DNA of 64,000 nt from Amycolatopsis mongoliensis (GTDB lineage Bacteria; Actinomycetota; Actinomycetes; Mycobacteriales; Pseudonocardiaceae). The stretch is from the NCBI RefSeq assembly GCF_030285665.1, contig NZ_CP127295.1, forward strand, positions 9,982,001 to 10,046,000. Direction: 5' to 3'. How positions within the stretch are numbered: position 1 is the stretch's first letter; every line of letters starts with the position of its first letter. The notes under the pieces are model-generated. The model searched no databases and was not told the origin of the DNA. It saw nothing but the letters and a program-made list of their open reading frames with translations. Positions 52,063 to 61,555 of the stretch are shown piece after piece. A program made the position numbers and the translations under genes.

Positions 52063-52988
52063 TAGCTTTCCTCGCGCAGGATTTCCAGCGCCTTGGCCAG
52101 GTCGTCCGGGTACTCCGACTCGAACTCGACCCACCGGCCGTCCGCCGGGTGGGCGAACGCCAGCGTTTTCGCGTGCAGCCACTGGCGGCTCAGGCCGAGG
52201 TGGCGGGCCAGGACCGGGTCGGCGCCATACGTCAGATCGCCGACGCACGGGTGGCGCAGCGCCGAGAAGTGGACGCGGATCTGGTGCGTCCGCCCGGTTT
52301 CGAGCTTGATGTGCGTCAGGGACGCCGCGCGGAACGCCTCGACGACCTCGTAGTGCGTCACGCTCGGACGGCCGCCCTGGACGACCGCGAACTTGTAGTC
52401 GTGGCGGGGATGGCGGTCGATCGGGGCGTCGATCGTGCCGCGCGTCGGGTCGGGGTGGCCCTGGACGATCGCGTGGTAGCCCTTGTCGACCGTGCGTTCC
52501 TTGAACGCGCGCTTCAGCACCGTGTACGCGTGCTCGCTCTTGGCCACCACCATCACGCCGGTCGTGCCCGCGTCGAGCCGGTGCACCACGCCCTGGCGCT
52601 CGGCCGCGCCCGAAGTCGCGATCCGCAGGCCGGCCGCGGCGAGGCCGCCGACCACCGTCGGGCCGGTCCAGCCCGGGCTCGGGTGCACCGCGACGCCGAC
52701 CGGCTTGGAGATCACGACGATGTCGTCGTCGTCGTGGAGGATCTTCATGCCTTCGACCGGCTCGGCGACGATCTCCACCGGGTTCGCCGGCTCCGGCAGC
52801 GTGACCTCCAGGAGGCCGCCCGCGGCGAGCCGGTCGGACTTGCCGGCGGGCCGGCCGTCGAGCAGCACGTCCCCGGATTCGGCCAGCTCGGCGACGACGG
52901 TCCGCGAAAGGCCGAGCAGCTTGGCGAGGCCGGCGTCGACCCGCATCCCGTCGAGCCCGTCGGGCACCGGGAGCATCCGCGACGTCAC
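52059..52988 (-). CDS. rluD: RluA-family 23S rRNA pseudouridine synthase, RluD-like
   Basis: A 309-residue enzyme that isomerises uridine in rRNA. N-terminal S4 RNA-binding domain ([34 protein letters not shown]), catalytic domain with [12 protein letters not shown], Asp139, and [17 protein letters not shown] near the C-terminus. GTG 52988 overlaps the lspA stop (GTGA). The lspA-rluD pairing is widely conserved in actinobacteria. Its stop codon lies in the CTAG of the adjacent element. Confidence 0.93.
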   Translation of the reverse strand: MTSRMLPVPDGLDGMRVDAGLAKLLGLSRTVVAELAESGDVLLDGRPAGKSDRLAAGGLLEVTLPEPANPVEIVAEPVEGMKILHDDDDIVVISKPVGVAVHPSPGWTGPTVVGGLAAAGLRIATSGAAERQGVVHRLDAGTTGVMVVAKSEHAYTVLKRAFKERTVDKGYHAIVQGHPDPTRGTIDAPIDRHPRHDYKFAVVQGGRPSVTHYEVVEAFRAASLTHIKLETGRTHQIRVHFSALRHPCVGDLTYGADPVLARHLGLSRQWLHAKTLAFAHPADGRWVEFESEYPDDLAKALEILREESY

Positions 52989-53653
52989 GCCTGCTCCTCC
53001 TGCTGCTCCTGCTGCTCCTCGGCGGCGGCCTTCTTCTTGTCCTTGGTCGACGTGCCGTCGTAGTCCCTGCCCAGCAGGGACAGCAGCACGATCAGGGCAC
53101 CGCCGACGCAGATCGCCGAGTCGGCGATGTTGAAGATCGCGAAGCCCTTGCCGTTCGGGGCGAACGCCGAGATGAAGTCGACGACGTGGCCCTGCAGCCC
53201 GCCGGGCGCGCGGAAGATGCGGTCGGTCAGGTTGCCGGTGGCGCCGGCGAGCACGAGGCCGAGCCCGATGGCCCAGCCGATCGAGCGCAGCCGCCGGGCC
53301 AGCCAGATGATCGCGATGACGACGGCCAGCGCGACCAGCGCGAGCACCCACGTCATGCCGGTGGCCATCGAGAACGCCGCGCCGGGGTTGCGGATCACCT
53401 GCAGGTAGACGAGGCCGCCGAGGATCCGGACCGGCTCCTTGCCCTCCAGGTTGGCGGCGACCAGGTTCTTCGTCACCAGGTCGATCGCCCAGAACACGAC
53501 CGCGACGGCGAACACCCAGCCCACGCGGCGCTTCGGCAGCGGCTTCGCCGGGGCTTCCGGTGTTTCCTGCACGGTCTCGGGCGTCGCCTCGGCGGCGGCG
53601 TCGGTGTCGGGTTCTCCAGCGCTGGACTCGGTGCTCACCGGTCCATTGTCCAC
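52985..53653 (-). CDS. lspA: Prolipoprotein signal peptidase
   Basis: Signal peptidase II, 222 residues, four membrane segments (about 45-63, 100-118, 127-140, 175-195). Catalytic aspartates are D144 in [13 protein letters not shown] and D178 in FNIADSAI. It cuts lipoprotein signal peptides before the lipidated Cys. The N-terminal 40 residues are a disordered acidic extension and the C-terminus is a Q/E/K-rich tail, both common in actinomycetes. GTG 53653 or GTG 53638 may start it. Confidence 0.93.
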   Translation of the reverse strand: MDNGPVSTESSAGEPDTDAAAEATPETVQETPEAPAKPLPKRRVGWVFAVAVVFWAIDLVTKNLVAANLEGKEPVRILGGLVYLQVIRNPGAAFSMATGMTWVLALVALAVVIAIIWLARRLRSIGWAIGLGLVLAGATGNLTDRIFRAPGGLQGHVVDFISAFAPNGKGFAIFNIADSAICVGGALIVLLSLLGRDYDGTSTKDKKKAAAEEQQEQQEEQA

Positions 53654-53659
53654 GCCTGG

Positions 53660-54301
53660 TCAGGGTGCGTCGGCGGCAGTGTCGCGAGGGCGCCGCAGGA
53701 GGACCGCGAACGCGGCGGCGAACAGCACGCCCGCCGCGCTCAGCGCCCCGGTCACCGGCGTCAGGAACAGCAGGCTGACCAGCGCGAACACCACGGTCAC
53801 GGCCAGCACGAACCAGCTGCGCTCGTACGCCGCCAGCACCAGCAGCCCCAGCGCCGCCACGAGCGCGCCCCGGACGTCGCCGGACAGCCGCAGCTCCACG
53901 GCGCCGACCAGGTCGAGCAGCGGGAGGGCGGCCAGCGCGCCCAGCGTGCCGAGCACGAACCGGACCGGCCGCGGCGGCGCGCCCGTGCGGCGCAGGCTCA
54001 GCCAGTACCAGCCCGCGACGGCGAGCACCACGCAGGCGAGACCGGCGAGCCAGCCGAGCGCCGCCGGGGGCACCACGTCCACCGCGACGGCACCGGCCGA
54101 GTACCAGCCGCCGTCGCCGAGGGCGGTCCCGCCGACCCCGCCGGTCCCCAGCCCGTGGAGCTGCTGGGTCATCGCGTAGCCACGCATGTTCACGAACTCG
54201 CCGGTCGCCGGGGCGGCCGGGACCAGCGCGACCACCGCCATCACGAGCTGGGCGAACCCCAGCGCGGCCAGCGGGAACCAAAATCGTCGTCCATCCCCCA
54301 T
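53660..54301 (-). CDS. Small multi-pass membrane protein, paralogue of the next gene upstream
   Basis: A 213-residue protein with about five hydrophobic segments. [27 protein letters not shown] parallels the N-terminus of its neighbour ([24 protein letters not shown]), and the middle block ([10 protein letters not shown] and [10 protein letters not shown]) aligns too, so they arose by tandem duplication. It overlaps the upstream gene by 61 bp and ends 6 nt before lspA. Function unknown. Confidence 0.75.
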   Translation of the reverse strand: MGDGRRFWFPLAALGFAQLVMAVVALVPAAPATGEFVNMRGYAMTQQLHGLGTGGVGGTALGDGGWYSAGAVAVDVVPPAALGWLAGLACVVLAVAGWYWLSLRRTGAPPRPVRFVLGTLGALAALPLLDLVGAVELRLSGDVRGALVAALGLLVLAAYERSWFVLAVTVVFALVSLLFLTPVTGALSAAGVLFAAAFAVLLRRPRDTAADAP

Positions 54302-54870
54302 CGGGGCAGGATAGCGCCCGCGAGGAGGACGGCGGCCGAGATCACCACGCCGGGCAGGTCCGCGACGGCGACGGCGGTCGCGCCGGCCACCACCGCCACC
54401 GCGAGCACCAGGCGGCTGCGTTCGAGCCAGGCGACCAGGGCCAGGCCGAGCGTGGCGAGGACCGGGCCGCGGGTGGCCGCGTCGAAGCCGAACCAGCTGT
54501 AGGCCAGCAGGTCCAGCAGGGGCACCGCGACCAGCACGCCGACGGCGGACAGCACGGCCGCTTTCCCGCCGAGCCGCCGGGCGTACCAGGCCACCACCGC
54601 CAGGAACGCGGCGATGAGCACCCACTGCCAGGCCACGCCGATTCCGCCCCGGTAGGCGAGGACGGTGTCGGAGAGGCTGAGGAGCCGCTGCGTGCCACCG
54701 TGGCCCTCGACGGTGAACCCGAAGATGCTGTCGTAGGACGGCGGGGCCGGGTCCGGCGCGAGGCGGGTCGCCAGGTCCGCCGTCACGGCCGAGCGGTGGA
54801 ACAGTTCGACCGTGACCAGGACCAGCTCCGCGAACCCGAGCAGCGCCAACGGAACCCAGTGCCTCCCCAT
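54241..54870 (-). CDS. Small multi-pass membrane protein, paralogue of the next gene downstream
   Basis: A 209-residue protein with about five membrane segments, starting [40 protein letters not shown], and a loop ([23 protein letters not shown]) outside the first segment. It lies 16 nt after the cysteine desulfurase-like gene and overlaps its paralogue, so all belong to one transcript. Function unknown. Confidence 0.75.
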   Translation of the reverse strand: MGRHWVPLALLGFAELVLVTVELFHRSAVTADLATRLAPDPAPPSYDSIFGFTVEGHGGTQRLLSLSDTVLAYRGGIGVAWQWVLIAAFLAVVAWYARRLGGKAAVLSAVGVLVAVPLLDLLAYSWFGFDAATRGPVLATLGLALVAWLERSRLVLAVAVVAGATAVAVADLPGVVISAAVLLAGAILPRWGMDDDFGSRWPRWGSPSS

Positions 54871-54886
54871 CGGCCCAGGGTAACGA

Positions 54887-56242
54887 TCAGCAGAACGGCG
54901 GCAGCTCCCGCGGGTCGCCGACCGGGGCCCAGCGGCCGTCCACCTTCGCGTACTCCCAGCGGGCCCCGCGCGCGACGATCTGGCGCAGCGCCAGCACGAC
55001 GCGGTCGACGTGCTCTTCGGTGCTGCCCAGGCCGAGGCTGACGCGGACCGCCTGCTGCCCGGCGCCGCCGGTGACGCCGATGAGCCGCTTGGCCGCGACG
55101 TGGGCGCAGAACGCACCGTCGCGCACGCCGATGCCGTACTCGGCGGACAGCACCGCCGCCAGCCAGCCGGGGTCGAAGCCGTCGACGACGAAGCTGACCG
55201 TGCCGACGCGGTCGACCGGCGCGTCGAAGAGCCGCAGCTCGGCGCAGCCCGGGATGCCTTCGAGCCCCTTGCGCAGCCGGGTGAGCAGAGCCTGCTCGTG
55301 CGCCACGACGGCGTCCCAGTTCTCGCTGAGCTTCTCGCACGCGACGCCGAGCGCGTACACGCCGACGGTGTTGGGCGAGCCGGCTTCGTGGCGTTCGGGC
55401 CCGGCGTTCCAGACCACCGCGTCCTCGGTGACGAGCTTGGTCGCGCCGCCGCCGGCGAGGTACGGCCGGGCGGCGCGCAGCCAGTCGGCGCGGCCGATCA
55501 GCGCGCCCGCGCCGAAGGGCGCGTACAGCTTGTGACCGGACAGCGCGACGTAGTCGACGTCGAGCTCCTTGATCGAGATCCGCCGGTGCGGAGCCAGCTG
55601 GGCGGCGTCGAGCGCGATGCGGGCGCCGTGCTTCCGCGCCACGGCGGCGATCTCCGCCACCGGCAGGAGCTCACCGGTCACATTGGACGCTCCGGTGACG
55701 ACGACCAACCGCGGTCCCTGCGGGGAGTCCGCGAGGGCTTCGTCCACAGCGGACACTGCCGCGAGGCGGGTGCGCGGGGTCGGGATCCGCCGGACGTTCG
55801 GCCCCTGCCACGGCAGCAGCGCGGCGTGGTGCTCGGTGTCGAAGACGACCACCGAGGTGTGCCGGGGCAGGCTGCGGGCGAGCAGGTTGAAGGAGTCGGT
55901 GGTGTTGCGGGTGAACACGACGGTGTCCGTGCGCCGGGCGCCGACGAAGCGGCGCAGGACGTCGCGGGTGCGCTCGTAGAGGCGGGTGGAGACCTGCGAC
56001 GCGAACCCGGCGCCGCGGTGGACGCTGGCGTACCAGGGCAGGAACTCGTCGACGGCGCTGCGGACCGCGTCGAGACAGGGAGCGCTCGCGGCGTGGTCGA
56101 GGTTGGCGTAGCCGACGGTTTCGCCGGTGACGAGCGGGACCCGCAGGGCCGCCCCGGCCACGGCCGGGATCTCCTGGGGGACAACGGTTTCGACGTGCTC
56201 GGCGGGGGTGACGGTGCTGGTGCGGTCGATGGCGAGAGTCAT
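54887..56242 (-). CDS. Class V aminotransferase / cysteine desulfurase-like enzyme
   Basis: A 451-residue PLP enzyme of the SufS/CsdA-like group. PLP lysine K238 in SGHKLYAPFGAG; NLDHAASAPCLDAVRSAVDEFLPWYASVHRGAGFASQVSTRLYERTR is the family N-terminus; Cys379 in RDGAFCAH is in the place of the SufS active-site cysteine. It may release sulfur or cleave a C-S bond. The SAM-IV riboswitch just upstream ties it to sulfur amino acid supply. ATG 56242 follows GAGGAGG. Confidence 0.85.
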   Translation of the reverse strand: MTLAIDRTSTVTPAEHVETVVPQEIPAVAGAALRVPLVTGETVGYANLDHAASAPCLDAVRSAVDEFLPWYASVHRGAGFASQVSTRLYERTRDVLRRFVGARRTDTVVFTRNTTDSFNLLARSLPRHTSVVVFDTEHHAALLPWQGPNVRRIPTPRTRLAAVSAVDEALADSPQGPRLVVVTGASNVTGELLPVAEIAAVARKHGARIALDAAQLAPHRRISIKELDVDYVALSGHKLYAPFGAGALIGRADWLRAARPYLAGGGATKLVTEDAVVWNAGPERHEAGSPNTVGVYALGVACEKLSENWDAVVAHEQALLTRLRKGLEGIPGCAELRLFDAPVDRVGTVSFVVDGFDPGWLAAVLSAEYGIGVRDGAFCAHVAAKRLIGVTGGAGQQAVRVSLGLGSTEEHVDRVVLALRQIVARGARWEYAKVDGRWAPVGDPRELPPFC

Positions 56243-56284
56243 CGAGTGCCTCCTCGGCGGTCCGGGGGACCCCGGCGAGGGGCC

Positions 56285-56396
56285 CGCGCTTGCCCGTCGC
56301 ACGACGCGACCGGCCCGGTCTTCACCCGGGGCACCCCACCGCGGTAGGAGGGTTGCCGGCCAGCAAGCCGGGGCTTCGCGCTGGCACTCATGACCT
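56285..56396 (-). ncRNA. SAM-IV riboswitch
   Basis: The minus strand upstream of the cysteine desulfurase-like gene reads GGTCATGAGTGCCAGCG, then AGCCCCGGCTTGCTGGCC, GGCAACCCTCC, CCGCGGTGGGGTGCCCCGGG and GAAGACC, in the order and wording of the actinobacterial SAM-IV aptamer. It should bind S-adenosylmethionine and lower expression of the gene 40 nt downstream. The ribosome site GAGGAGG lies near a GC-rich stretch that could pair with it, so translational control is possible. Confidence 0.88.
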
Positions 56397-56475
56397 GAGC
56401 CAGAAGGTAACCGAGAACGCCGCCGGCGGCCAACCCCGCCTCACATTCTGAGACGCCGCTCACACACCGTGAGCG

Positions 56476-57135
56476 TCAGAGCTTCGCGCGGAAGTGCCCC
56501 GGCAGCTGCGTCACGGCGTCGTCGGCGAGGTGCGTCGCCGTGCCGGTGTACTGCTCGGCCCCGGCGGTGAAGCGCCAGCCGCCGATGGTCTTCCCGTCGA
56601 CCGGTTCGCCGACGGCCGCCGCGACGGCCGTCGAGACCTCGGCGAACGACTTGCCGTCCCAGTTCGCCGCCGCCGGGCCGGCCGGCAGGGTCCAGAGCGT
56701 GAAGTGCACGTGGGCGCCGGTGCTGCTGCCGCCGCACGGCAGCGCGTTGCCGGTCGAGCCGAGCTCGGCCCCGGCCTCGACGTGCTCACCGTCGGTGACC
56801 TTGATGCCTTCCATGTGGTAGTACCCGGTCCGCCAGCCGCCGGCGTGGTCGATGGTCACCCAGTCGCCGCCCGCGCAGTGCTGCAGGTGGACGGTGCCGG
56901 CCAGCGGCGCGCGCACGGTGTGGTCGGCCGGGCTGAAGTCGACGGCGTTCTTGACGCCGGTGCTGCCGTCGTCGGAGTGGATGCCGGCCGAGTAGACCTG
57001 CTGGCCGGCCTTGAACGGCAGGGCGAGCGCCGGGAACGGGGCCACTTCGGCGATCGCGGCCGGTGCGGCTGCCAGCCCGAGGACCGCGGTCATCGCGGCA
57101 GCCAGGACCGCCCCACGAACGTGCAGTTTTGTCAC
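56476..57135 (-). CDS. M23-type secreted peptidase-like protein
   Basis: A 219-residue exported protein: signal peptide to about residue 29 (AAPAAIA-E), then an LysM-free M23 domain. Metal-site candidates: His in YSAGIHSDDG, Asp in KNAVDFSPADHT, and the pair in GAHVHF; TGYYHMEGIKV is the fourth region. This is the secreted subgroup where the first His lies well ahead of VDF. It would cut or bind cell-wall peptides. The GTG start follows AAAGGAG. Confidence 0.8.
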   Translation of the reverse strand: MTKLHVRGAVLAAAMTAVLGLAAAPAAIAEVAPFPALALPFKAGQQVYSAGIHSDDGSTGVKNAVDFSPADHTVRAPLAGTVHLQHCAGGDWVTIDHAGGWRTGYYHMEGIKVTDGEHVEAGAELGSTGNALPCGGSSTGAHVHFTLWTLPAGPAAANWDGKSFAEVSTAVAAAVGEPVDGKTIGGWRFTAGAEQYTGTATHLADDAVTQLPGHFRAKL

Positions 57136-57331
57136 CGTGCGTACTCCTTTGACCTAACACTCACCCATTCGAACTAACCGGATCGAGCGCAGAGTAGGCC
57201 AAAGGTTGGATCACTGGGAAGATCACGTGAGGTTTTCGTGAGGGGCGTTCACCCTCGCGGAAAAAGATCACCAGGTCGGCGGGGAAACCGGACAAGCACC
57301 GGACAACGGCCAGTTCAGGGCACCACGGGTG

Positions 57332-57420
57332 CTCGAGGAGACATCACGCGTGCCGGGGAGGTCAACACGCGTGACTGAGGGGTCGACACGCGTGACTGGC
57401 GGGTCGACACGAGTCGTCCG
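57332..57420 (-). repeat. Four tandem 21-bp units with CACGCGTG core
   Basis: Three full units with core CACGCGTG and a fourth decayed one (CACGAGTC) follow at 21-bp spacing in the spacer after the antiporter gene (stop at 57454). Because 21 is seven codons, the DNA reads as repeated GSTRVT on the plus strand; this is a by-product, not a gene. The rest of 57136-57331 holds only the M23 promoter region; I see nothing else there. Confidence 0.7.
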
Positions 57421-57453
57421 ATCGGTCACGGCGCGGCCACGACCACGAACGGG

Positions 57454-58932
57454 TCAACGACCCGACTCGCCCTTCCAGCGGGCCAGGCGGCCGGCCCGGT
57501 CCACGGCACGGAGCCGGCGCTCGGCGTCGTCGCGGACCCCGCTCGTCGTGACCACCAGCAGCTGGTCGTGCTCCTGCAGGCGGCTGGTCTTCTGCGGCGT
57601 GAAGCCCGCGCCGTCGCGCACGACCAGGCTGACCGTCGCGCCGACCGGCAGCCGCAGCTCGGACAGGTACACGCCGTGCAGCTTCGAGCCCGGCTGGATG
57701 CGGACCTGCAGCAGCTCGGCGCCCAGCTCGTCCAGCGGCGCGGCGTCGACCTCGATCTCGTGCGCCTCGGACTTCCGGGCCAGCCCGAGCCGGTGCCCGA
57801 GCGGCCCGAGGGTCGCACCCTGCACCAGCGTCAGCACGATGACCAGCACGAACACCGCGTCGACCAGCCGTTGCGCGCCCGGGAGCCCTTCCGACAGCGG
57901 GATCATGGCGAGCACGATCGGCACCGCGCCGCGCAGCCCGGCCCACGACAGGAACACCTGTTCCCGCCACGGCAGCCGGAACGGCAGCACCGAGAGCACC
58001 ACCGAGATCGGCCGGGCCAGCAGCAGCACGACGGCGCCCGCGACCAGGCCCGGCACCAGCGTCTCGAGCAGCCGGCTCGGCGAGGCGAACAGTCCGAGCA
58101 GCACAAACAGCCCGATCTGCGCCAGCCAGCCGAGCCCCTCGGCGAACGACAGCGTGTCCGAGCGGTGCGGCAGCCGCGAATTGCCCAGCACCAGCGCGGC
58201 GACGTACGTGGCGAGCAGCCCGGACGCGTGCAGCAGCTGCCCGGACGAGTACGCCACGACGCACACCGCGACCGTGGCGAGCGGGTAGAGGCCGGTCGCC
58301 GGCAACGCCGCCCGGCGGAGCGTGAAACCGCCGAGCCAGCCGAACGCTAGCCCGATCGCCAGGCCCGCCCCCAGTTCGTAGACCACCAGCAGCGGCAGCG
58401 TCCAGTCCACAGTGGTGCCTTCGGCGAGCACGACGACCGCGATGTAGGCCGGCGCGTCGTTGATGCCGGACTCCAGCTCCAGCGCGCCGACCAGGCGTTT
58501 GCCGATCCCGGCCGTGCGCAGCACGGAGAACACCGCCGCCGCGTCGGTCGAGGCGAGCACGGCGCCCCACAGCAGGGCGAACCGCCAGTCGAGGCCCAGC
58601 AGGAAGTGCAGGGCCGCGCCGGTGACCGCGACGCTCACCACGACGGCCACTGTGGACAGTGCGATTCCGAGGCCCAGCGAGGGTTTCACCGCCGACCACC
58701 GCGTCGTCAGCCCGCCTTCGGCGAGGATCATGACGAGCGCGGCGAGGCCGAGCGACTGGGTCAGCTCGGGGTTGTCGAACCGGATGCCGAAGCCGGCTTC
58801 GCCGAGCACCACGCCGATCCCGAGGTACAGCAGCAGCGAGGGCAGGCCGAGCCGGATGGAGACGCGCACGGCGAGCACCGAGGCGAGCAGCACGACGCCG
58901 CCGACGCCGAGCAGCACGGGAAGCTGGTCCAT
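57454..58932 (-). CDS. CPA1-type potassium/proton antiporter
   Basis: A 492-residue antiporter of the NhaP2/CvrA type: about twelve membrane segments (1-385), ion-binding motif ELESGINDAPAYI, and LSWAGLRGAVPIVLA; a C-terminal TrkA-C domain (about 400-470, HEIEVDAAPLDELGAELLQVRIQPGSKLHGVYLSELRLP) that senses nucleotides. It exchanges K+ or Na+ for H+ at the cell membrane. ATG 58932 follows GGAGGGAGGC. Confidence 0.92.
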   Translation of the reverse strand: MDQLPVLLGVGGVVLLASVLAVRVSIRLGLPSLLLYLGIGVVLGEAGFGIRFDNPELTQSLGLAALVMILAEGGLTTRWSAVKPSLGLGIALSTVAVVVSVAVTGAALHFLLGLDWRFALLWGAVLASTDAAAVFSVLRTAGIGKRLVGALELESGINDAPAYIAVVVLAEGTTVDWTLPLLVVYELGAGLAIGLAFGWLGGFTLRRAALPATGLYPLATVAVCVVAYSSGQLLHASGLLATYVAALVLGNSRLPHRSDTLSFAEGLGWLAQIGLFVLLGLFASPSRLLETLVPGLVAGAVVLLLARPISVVLSVLPFRLPWREQVFLSWAGLRGAVPIVLAMIPLSEGLPGAQRLVDAVFVLVIVLTLVQGATLGPLGHRLGLARKSEAHEIEVDAAPLDELGAELLQVRIQPGSKLHGVYLSELRLPVGATVSLVVRDGAGFTPQKTSRLQEHDQLLVVTTSGVRDDAERRLRAVDRAGRLARWKGESGR

Positions 58933-59027
58933 GCCGCCTCCCTCCGAGTGCCGTGGGCCCTCAGAATAGTGAAGCGACCGGGTTAACTCGTTCGTGTACC
59001 GCCGGCCCGAGCCGGACACTCGGTGTG

Positions 59028-59720
59028 TTAAGGCCGGGCGGCGACACCCAGCGCGTCGAGATCGACACCGAGCGCGGCGAACGGCTGGGCCGCGCTCGGC
59101 CGCACCTTCACCGCGCGGTGGCCGTCGCGGGCCACCCAGCCGGCCTCGACCGCCCGGTCGAGCAGCGCGGCGGGCAGCGCGCCGGCGAGGTGGTCGCGGC
59201 GCTCCGTCCAATCCAGACAGTCGCGCAGCAACGGCCGCCGCCCGGCGGCGACCGGCACGCCGAGGCCGGCCAGCACCTCGCGGCCGCGGCCGGTCAGCGT
59301 CAGCCCGCCGGCGGTGTCGAGGAGGCCGGTGGCGAGCATGCCGTCGCGGACGGCGACGCCGAGCACGCCGGCGAGGTGGTCGTAGCAGGTCCGCGCGAAC
59401 TCGAGCCGCTTCACCCGCAGCGACGACTTCAGCCCGGTCACCGGCCGGTGCTCGGCGTGCTGGGCCAGGTGCTCGATCAGCTCGGCGACGCGCGGGTCGG
59501 CGATCCGGACGTAGCTGGCCCGGCCCTGCTTGACCCGGACGACGAACCCGGCGTCGACCAGCCGGGTGACGTGCTCACTGGCCGTGGAGAGCGCGATCCC
59601 GGCCGCCTTGGCCAGCTCGCCGACGGTCCAGGCCCGCCCGTCCAGCAGGGCGAGGCACATGGTGGCTCGGCTGGGGTCGGCGAGCACCGCGGCGACCTCG
59701 GCGAGAGCGATCGTCTCCAT
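59028..59720 (-). CDS. ArsR-family transcriptional regulator, long form
   Basis: A 230-residue regulator. N-terminal winged helix (METIALAEVAAVLADPSRATMCLALLDGRAWTVGELAKAAGIALSTASEHVTRLVDAGFVVRVKQGRASYVRIAD), then a 140-residue C-terminal region with YDHLAGVLGVAVRDGMLATGLL and RPLLRDCLDWTERRDHLAGALPAALLD. This longer ArsR type occurs beside multidrug transporter genes. A TACCGT hexamer ends 6 nt before ATG 59720, so it may be leaderless. Cys and His residues (CYDH, CLDWTERRDH) could bind a ligand. Confidence 0.88.
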   Translation of the reverse strand: METIALAEVAAVLADPSRATMCLALLDGRAWTVGELAKAAGIALSTASEHVTRLVDAGFVVRVKQGRASYVRIADPRVAELIEHLAQHAEHRPVTGLKSSLRVKRLEFARTCYDHLAGVLGVAVRDGMLATGLLDTAGGLTLTGRGREVLAGLGVPVAAGRRPLLRDCLDWTERRDHLAGALPAALLDRAVEAGWVARDGHRAVKVRPSAAQPFAALGVDLDALGVAARP

Positions 59721-59726
59721 GCGACC

Positions 59727-59732
59727 ACGGTA
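59727..59732 (-). promoter_or_regulatory. Leaderless -10 hexamer TACCGT
   Basis: TACCGT on the minus strand ends 6 nt before ATG 59720. Confidence 0.4.
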
Positions 59733-59778
59733 CGGCGGCCGCACTTCGCCCGCGGCCGAAGCGACGTACCCCGGCGGA

Positions 59779-59799
59779 CGACACGCGTGCTCAGCCGGA
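59779..59799 (-). repeat. Single 21-bp CACGCGTG unit
   Basis: One copy of the 21-bp unit with core CACGCGTG, about 49 nt after the stop of the penicillin-binding protein gene. Same family as at 13147, 45568 and 57332. Confidence 0.55.
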
Positions 59800-59847
59800 C
59801 GCCATGAACCGCGGCCGCCTCCGGCGCGTCGTCCGGGCGGGTACGGG

Positions 59848-61470
59848 TCAGATGCCCTTCAGGAACTTCGCTGCCAGGGTGACCGCCGGGCCCGAGTCGT
59901 TCGAGTCCTCCAGGAGCACCGCGAACGCCACGGACCCGCGGTAGCCGACGAACCAGCCCGTGGCGTTCGAGCCGTCGCCGAACTGGGCCGTGCCCGTCTT
60001 GCCGAACACCGTGCCCGCGCCCGCCGCGCCCCGGCCCGTTCCGCTGGTCACCACCGCGCGCATCATCGTCCGCACCTGGCCGAGCACCGACGCCGGCGGC
60101 GGCGAGTAGCCCTTGACGACCGTGGTCTCCAGGTCGTGCCACAGCCGCGGCGTGATCGCCTTGCCGGACGCGACCGTGGCCGCCATCAGGGCGCCGCCGA
60201 GGCAGCTCGCCTGGATCCGGCCCTGGCCGAACCCGTCCTCGACCAGCTCGTCCTTGCTCGCCGCGGGCTCGACCTTGCCCAGCTCGGTGTCGATCCCCGG
60301 GATCTCGTAGTCGGCGTTGAGGCCCAGCTCGTCGGCCGCCTTCTGCAGCCCGTCGGCCGGCAGCGCCAGCGCGAGCTGCCCGAACGTCGTGTTGCAGGAC
60401 CGCGCGAACGCCGTCTGCAGGTTCGTCGCCCCCAGCTCGAAGCCCTCGTTCTTGACCGTCCGCGTCCCGATCGTCGCGACGCCGGGGCAGTCGACCGGCG
60501 AGGCCGCGGTCAAGCCGCTCTGCTGGACCGCGGCGACCGACGTCGCGATCTTGAAGGACGAACCGGGCTCGTACAACCCGTGAAGCGCCTTCGGCGCGTT
60601 CCCGGCGGCCGCGTTCTGCGCCACCGCCAGGATGTCGCCCGACCCGGTGTCGAGGGCGACCAGCATCGCCGAGCCCCGATAGCTGTTCACCGCGGCCTGC
60701 GCGGAGTTCTGCGCGGTCAGGCTCAGGCTGGACGTCAGCGTCTTCGCCCCGCCGTCGGCTTTCCCGAACAGCGTCTCGAGGCTCTTCCCGCTGGTGTCGA
60801 CGCGCTCGACGGCGAACCCGCCGCCGCTCGCCGCCGTGACCTGCCCGGTGAGCGCCGAACGCAGCAGCGGCGCCGGGTCGCCTTCGACCGCGCGCAGGCC
60901 GCCGGACCCGCTGATGAGCAGCGGCTTGCCGTCGCGGTCGGCCACGGCCGTCGTGTCCTGCACGGCCGTGCTGACCACCAGCCGCTGGCCCGCCTCCAGC
61001 TTCGGGTGCAGCAGCGACGGCGCCCAGTGCACGAGCCACTTCCCGCCGGCCTGGGCCAGCTGGAACGTCACGTCGTAGGTCCAGACCTTGCCCGGCTTCA
61101 GCGCCCACGCCAGGCTGAACGTGCCGCCGGTCTGCGTCGCCCCGGCCGGGGTCGGCTGCAGGACGGTCAGCTTGGCCGTCACCGACGACGGGTTCAGCGT
61201 GTTCCGCGCGTCCCGCAGGGCCACCGCGGCCGCCGGGGCGGCGTCGGTCAGCCGGGCCGCCGCGTCCGGGTTGTTCTCGGTGATGTCCTGCAGGTACTCG
61301 GTGATCGCCGAGTGCGGGTCGATGGCGCCCGGGCTCTCGACGCTCGTCGCCCCGGCTTCCGCTTCCGGCGTCGCTCCCCCGCCGTTCAGCACGAAGAACG
61401 CCGCCACCACGATCGCGACGACCAGCAGCACGCCGCCGATCAGGATGCCGCGTCTCTTGGCAGAACTCAT
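59848..61470 (-). CDS. Penicillin-binding protein with NTF2-like domain
   Basis: A 540-residue class B-like transpeptidase anchored by one membrane segment (9-29). NTF2-like MecA_N domain at about 50-165, dimerisation region, then transpeptidase domain with SSFK (S304, K307), SCN (S358) and KTGTAQ (K491). The layout matches mycobacterial Rv2864c and MecA-type PBPs. It crosslinks peptidoglycan and may be beta-lactam tolerant. ATG 61470 follows GGAGGGGATCG. Confidence 0.92.
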   Translation of the reverse strand: MSSAKRRGILIGGVLLVVAIVVAAFFVLNGGGATPEAEAGATSVESPGAIDPHSAITEYLQDITENNPDAAARLTDAAPAAAVALRDARNTLNPSSVTAKLTVLQPTPAGATQTGGTFSLAWALKPGKVWTYDVTFQLAQAGGKWLVHWAPSLLHPKLEAGQRLVVSTAVQDTTAVADRDGKPLLISGSGGLRAVEGDPAPLLRSALTGQVTAASGGGFAVERVDTSGKSLETLFGKADGGAKTLTSSLSLTAQNSAQAAVNSYRGSAMLVALDTGSGDILAVAQNAAAGNAPKALHGLYEPGSSFKIATSVAAVQQSGLTAASPVDCPGVATIGTRTVKNEGFELGATNLQTAFARSCNTTFGQLALALPADGLQKAADELGLNADYEIPGIDTELGKVEPAASKDELVEDGFGQGRIQASCLGGALMAATVASGKAITPRLWHDLETTVVKGYSPPPASVLGQVRTMMRAVVTSGTGRGAAGAGTVFGKTGTAQFGDGSNATGWFVGYRGSVAFAVLLEDSNDSGPAVTLAAKFLKGI

Positions 61471-61555
61471 TCCGCGATCCCCTCCCCCAAGGAGGCCGCC
61501 CCCGAACCGTCGGGGTGGCCAGTCGGGTTCTCACCCTACCGGCCACCCCCGGCGA

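Noticed and set aside
57329..58288. A plus-strand frame starting with repeated GSTRVT heptapeptides
   Set aside because: The heptapeptide repeat comes from the 21-bp DNA repeats and the rest is antisense to the antiporter gene.
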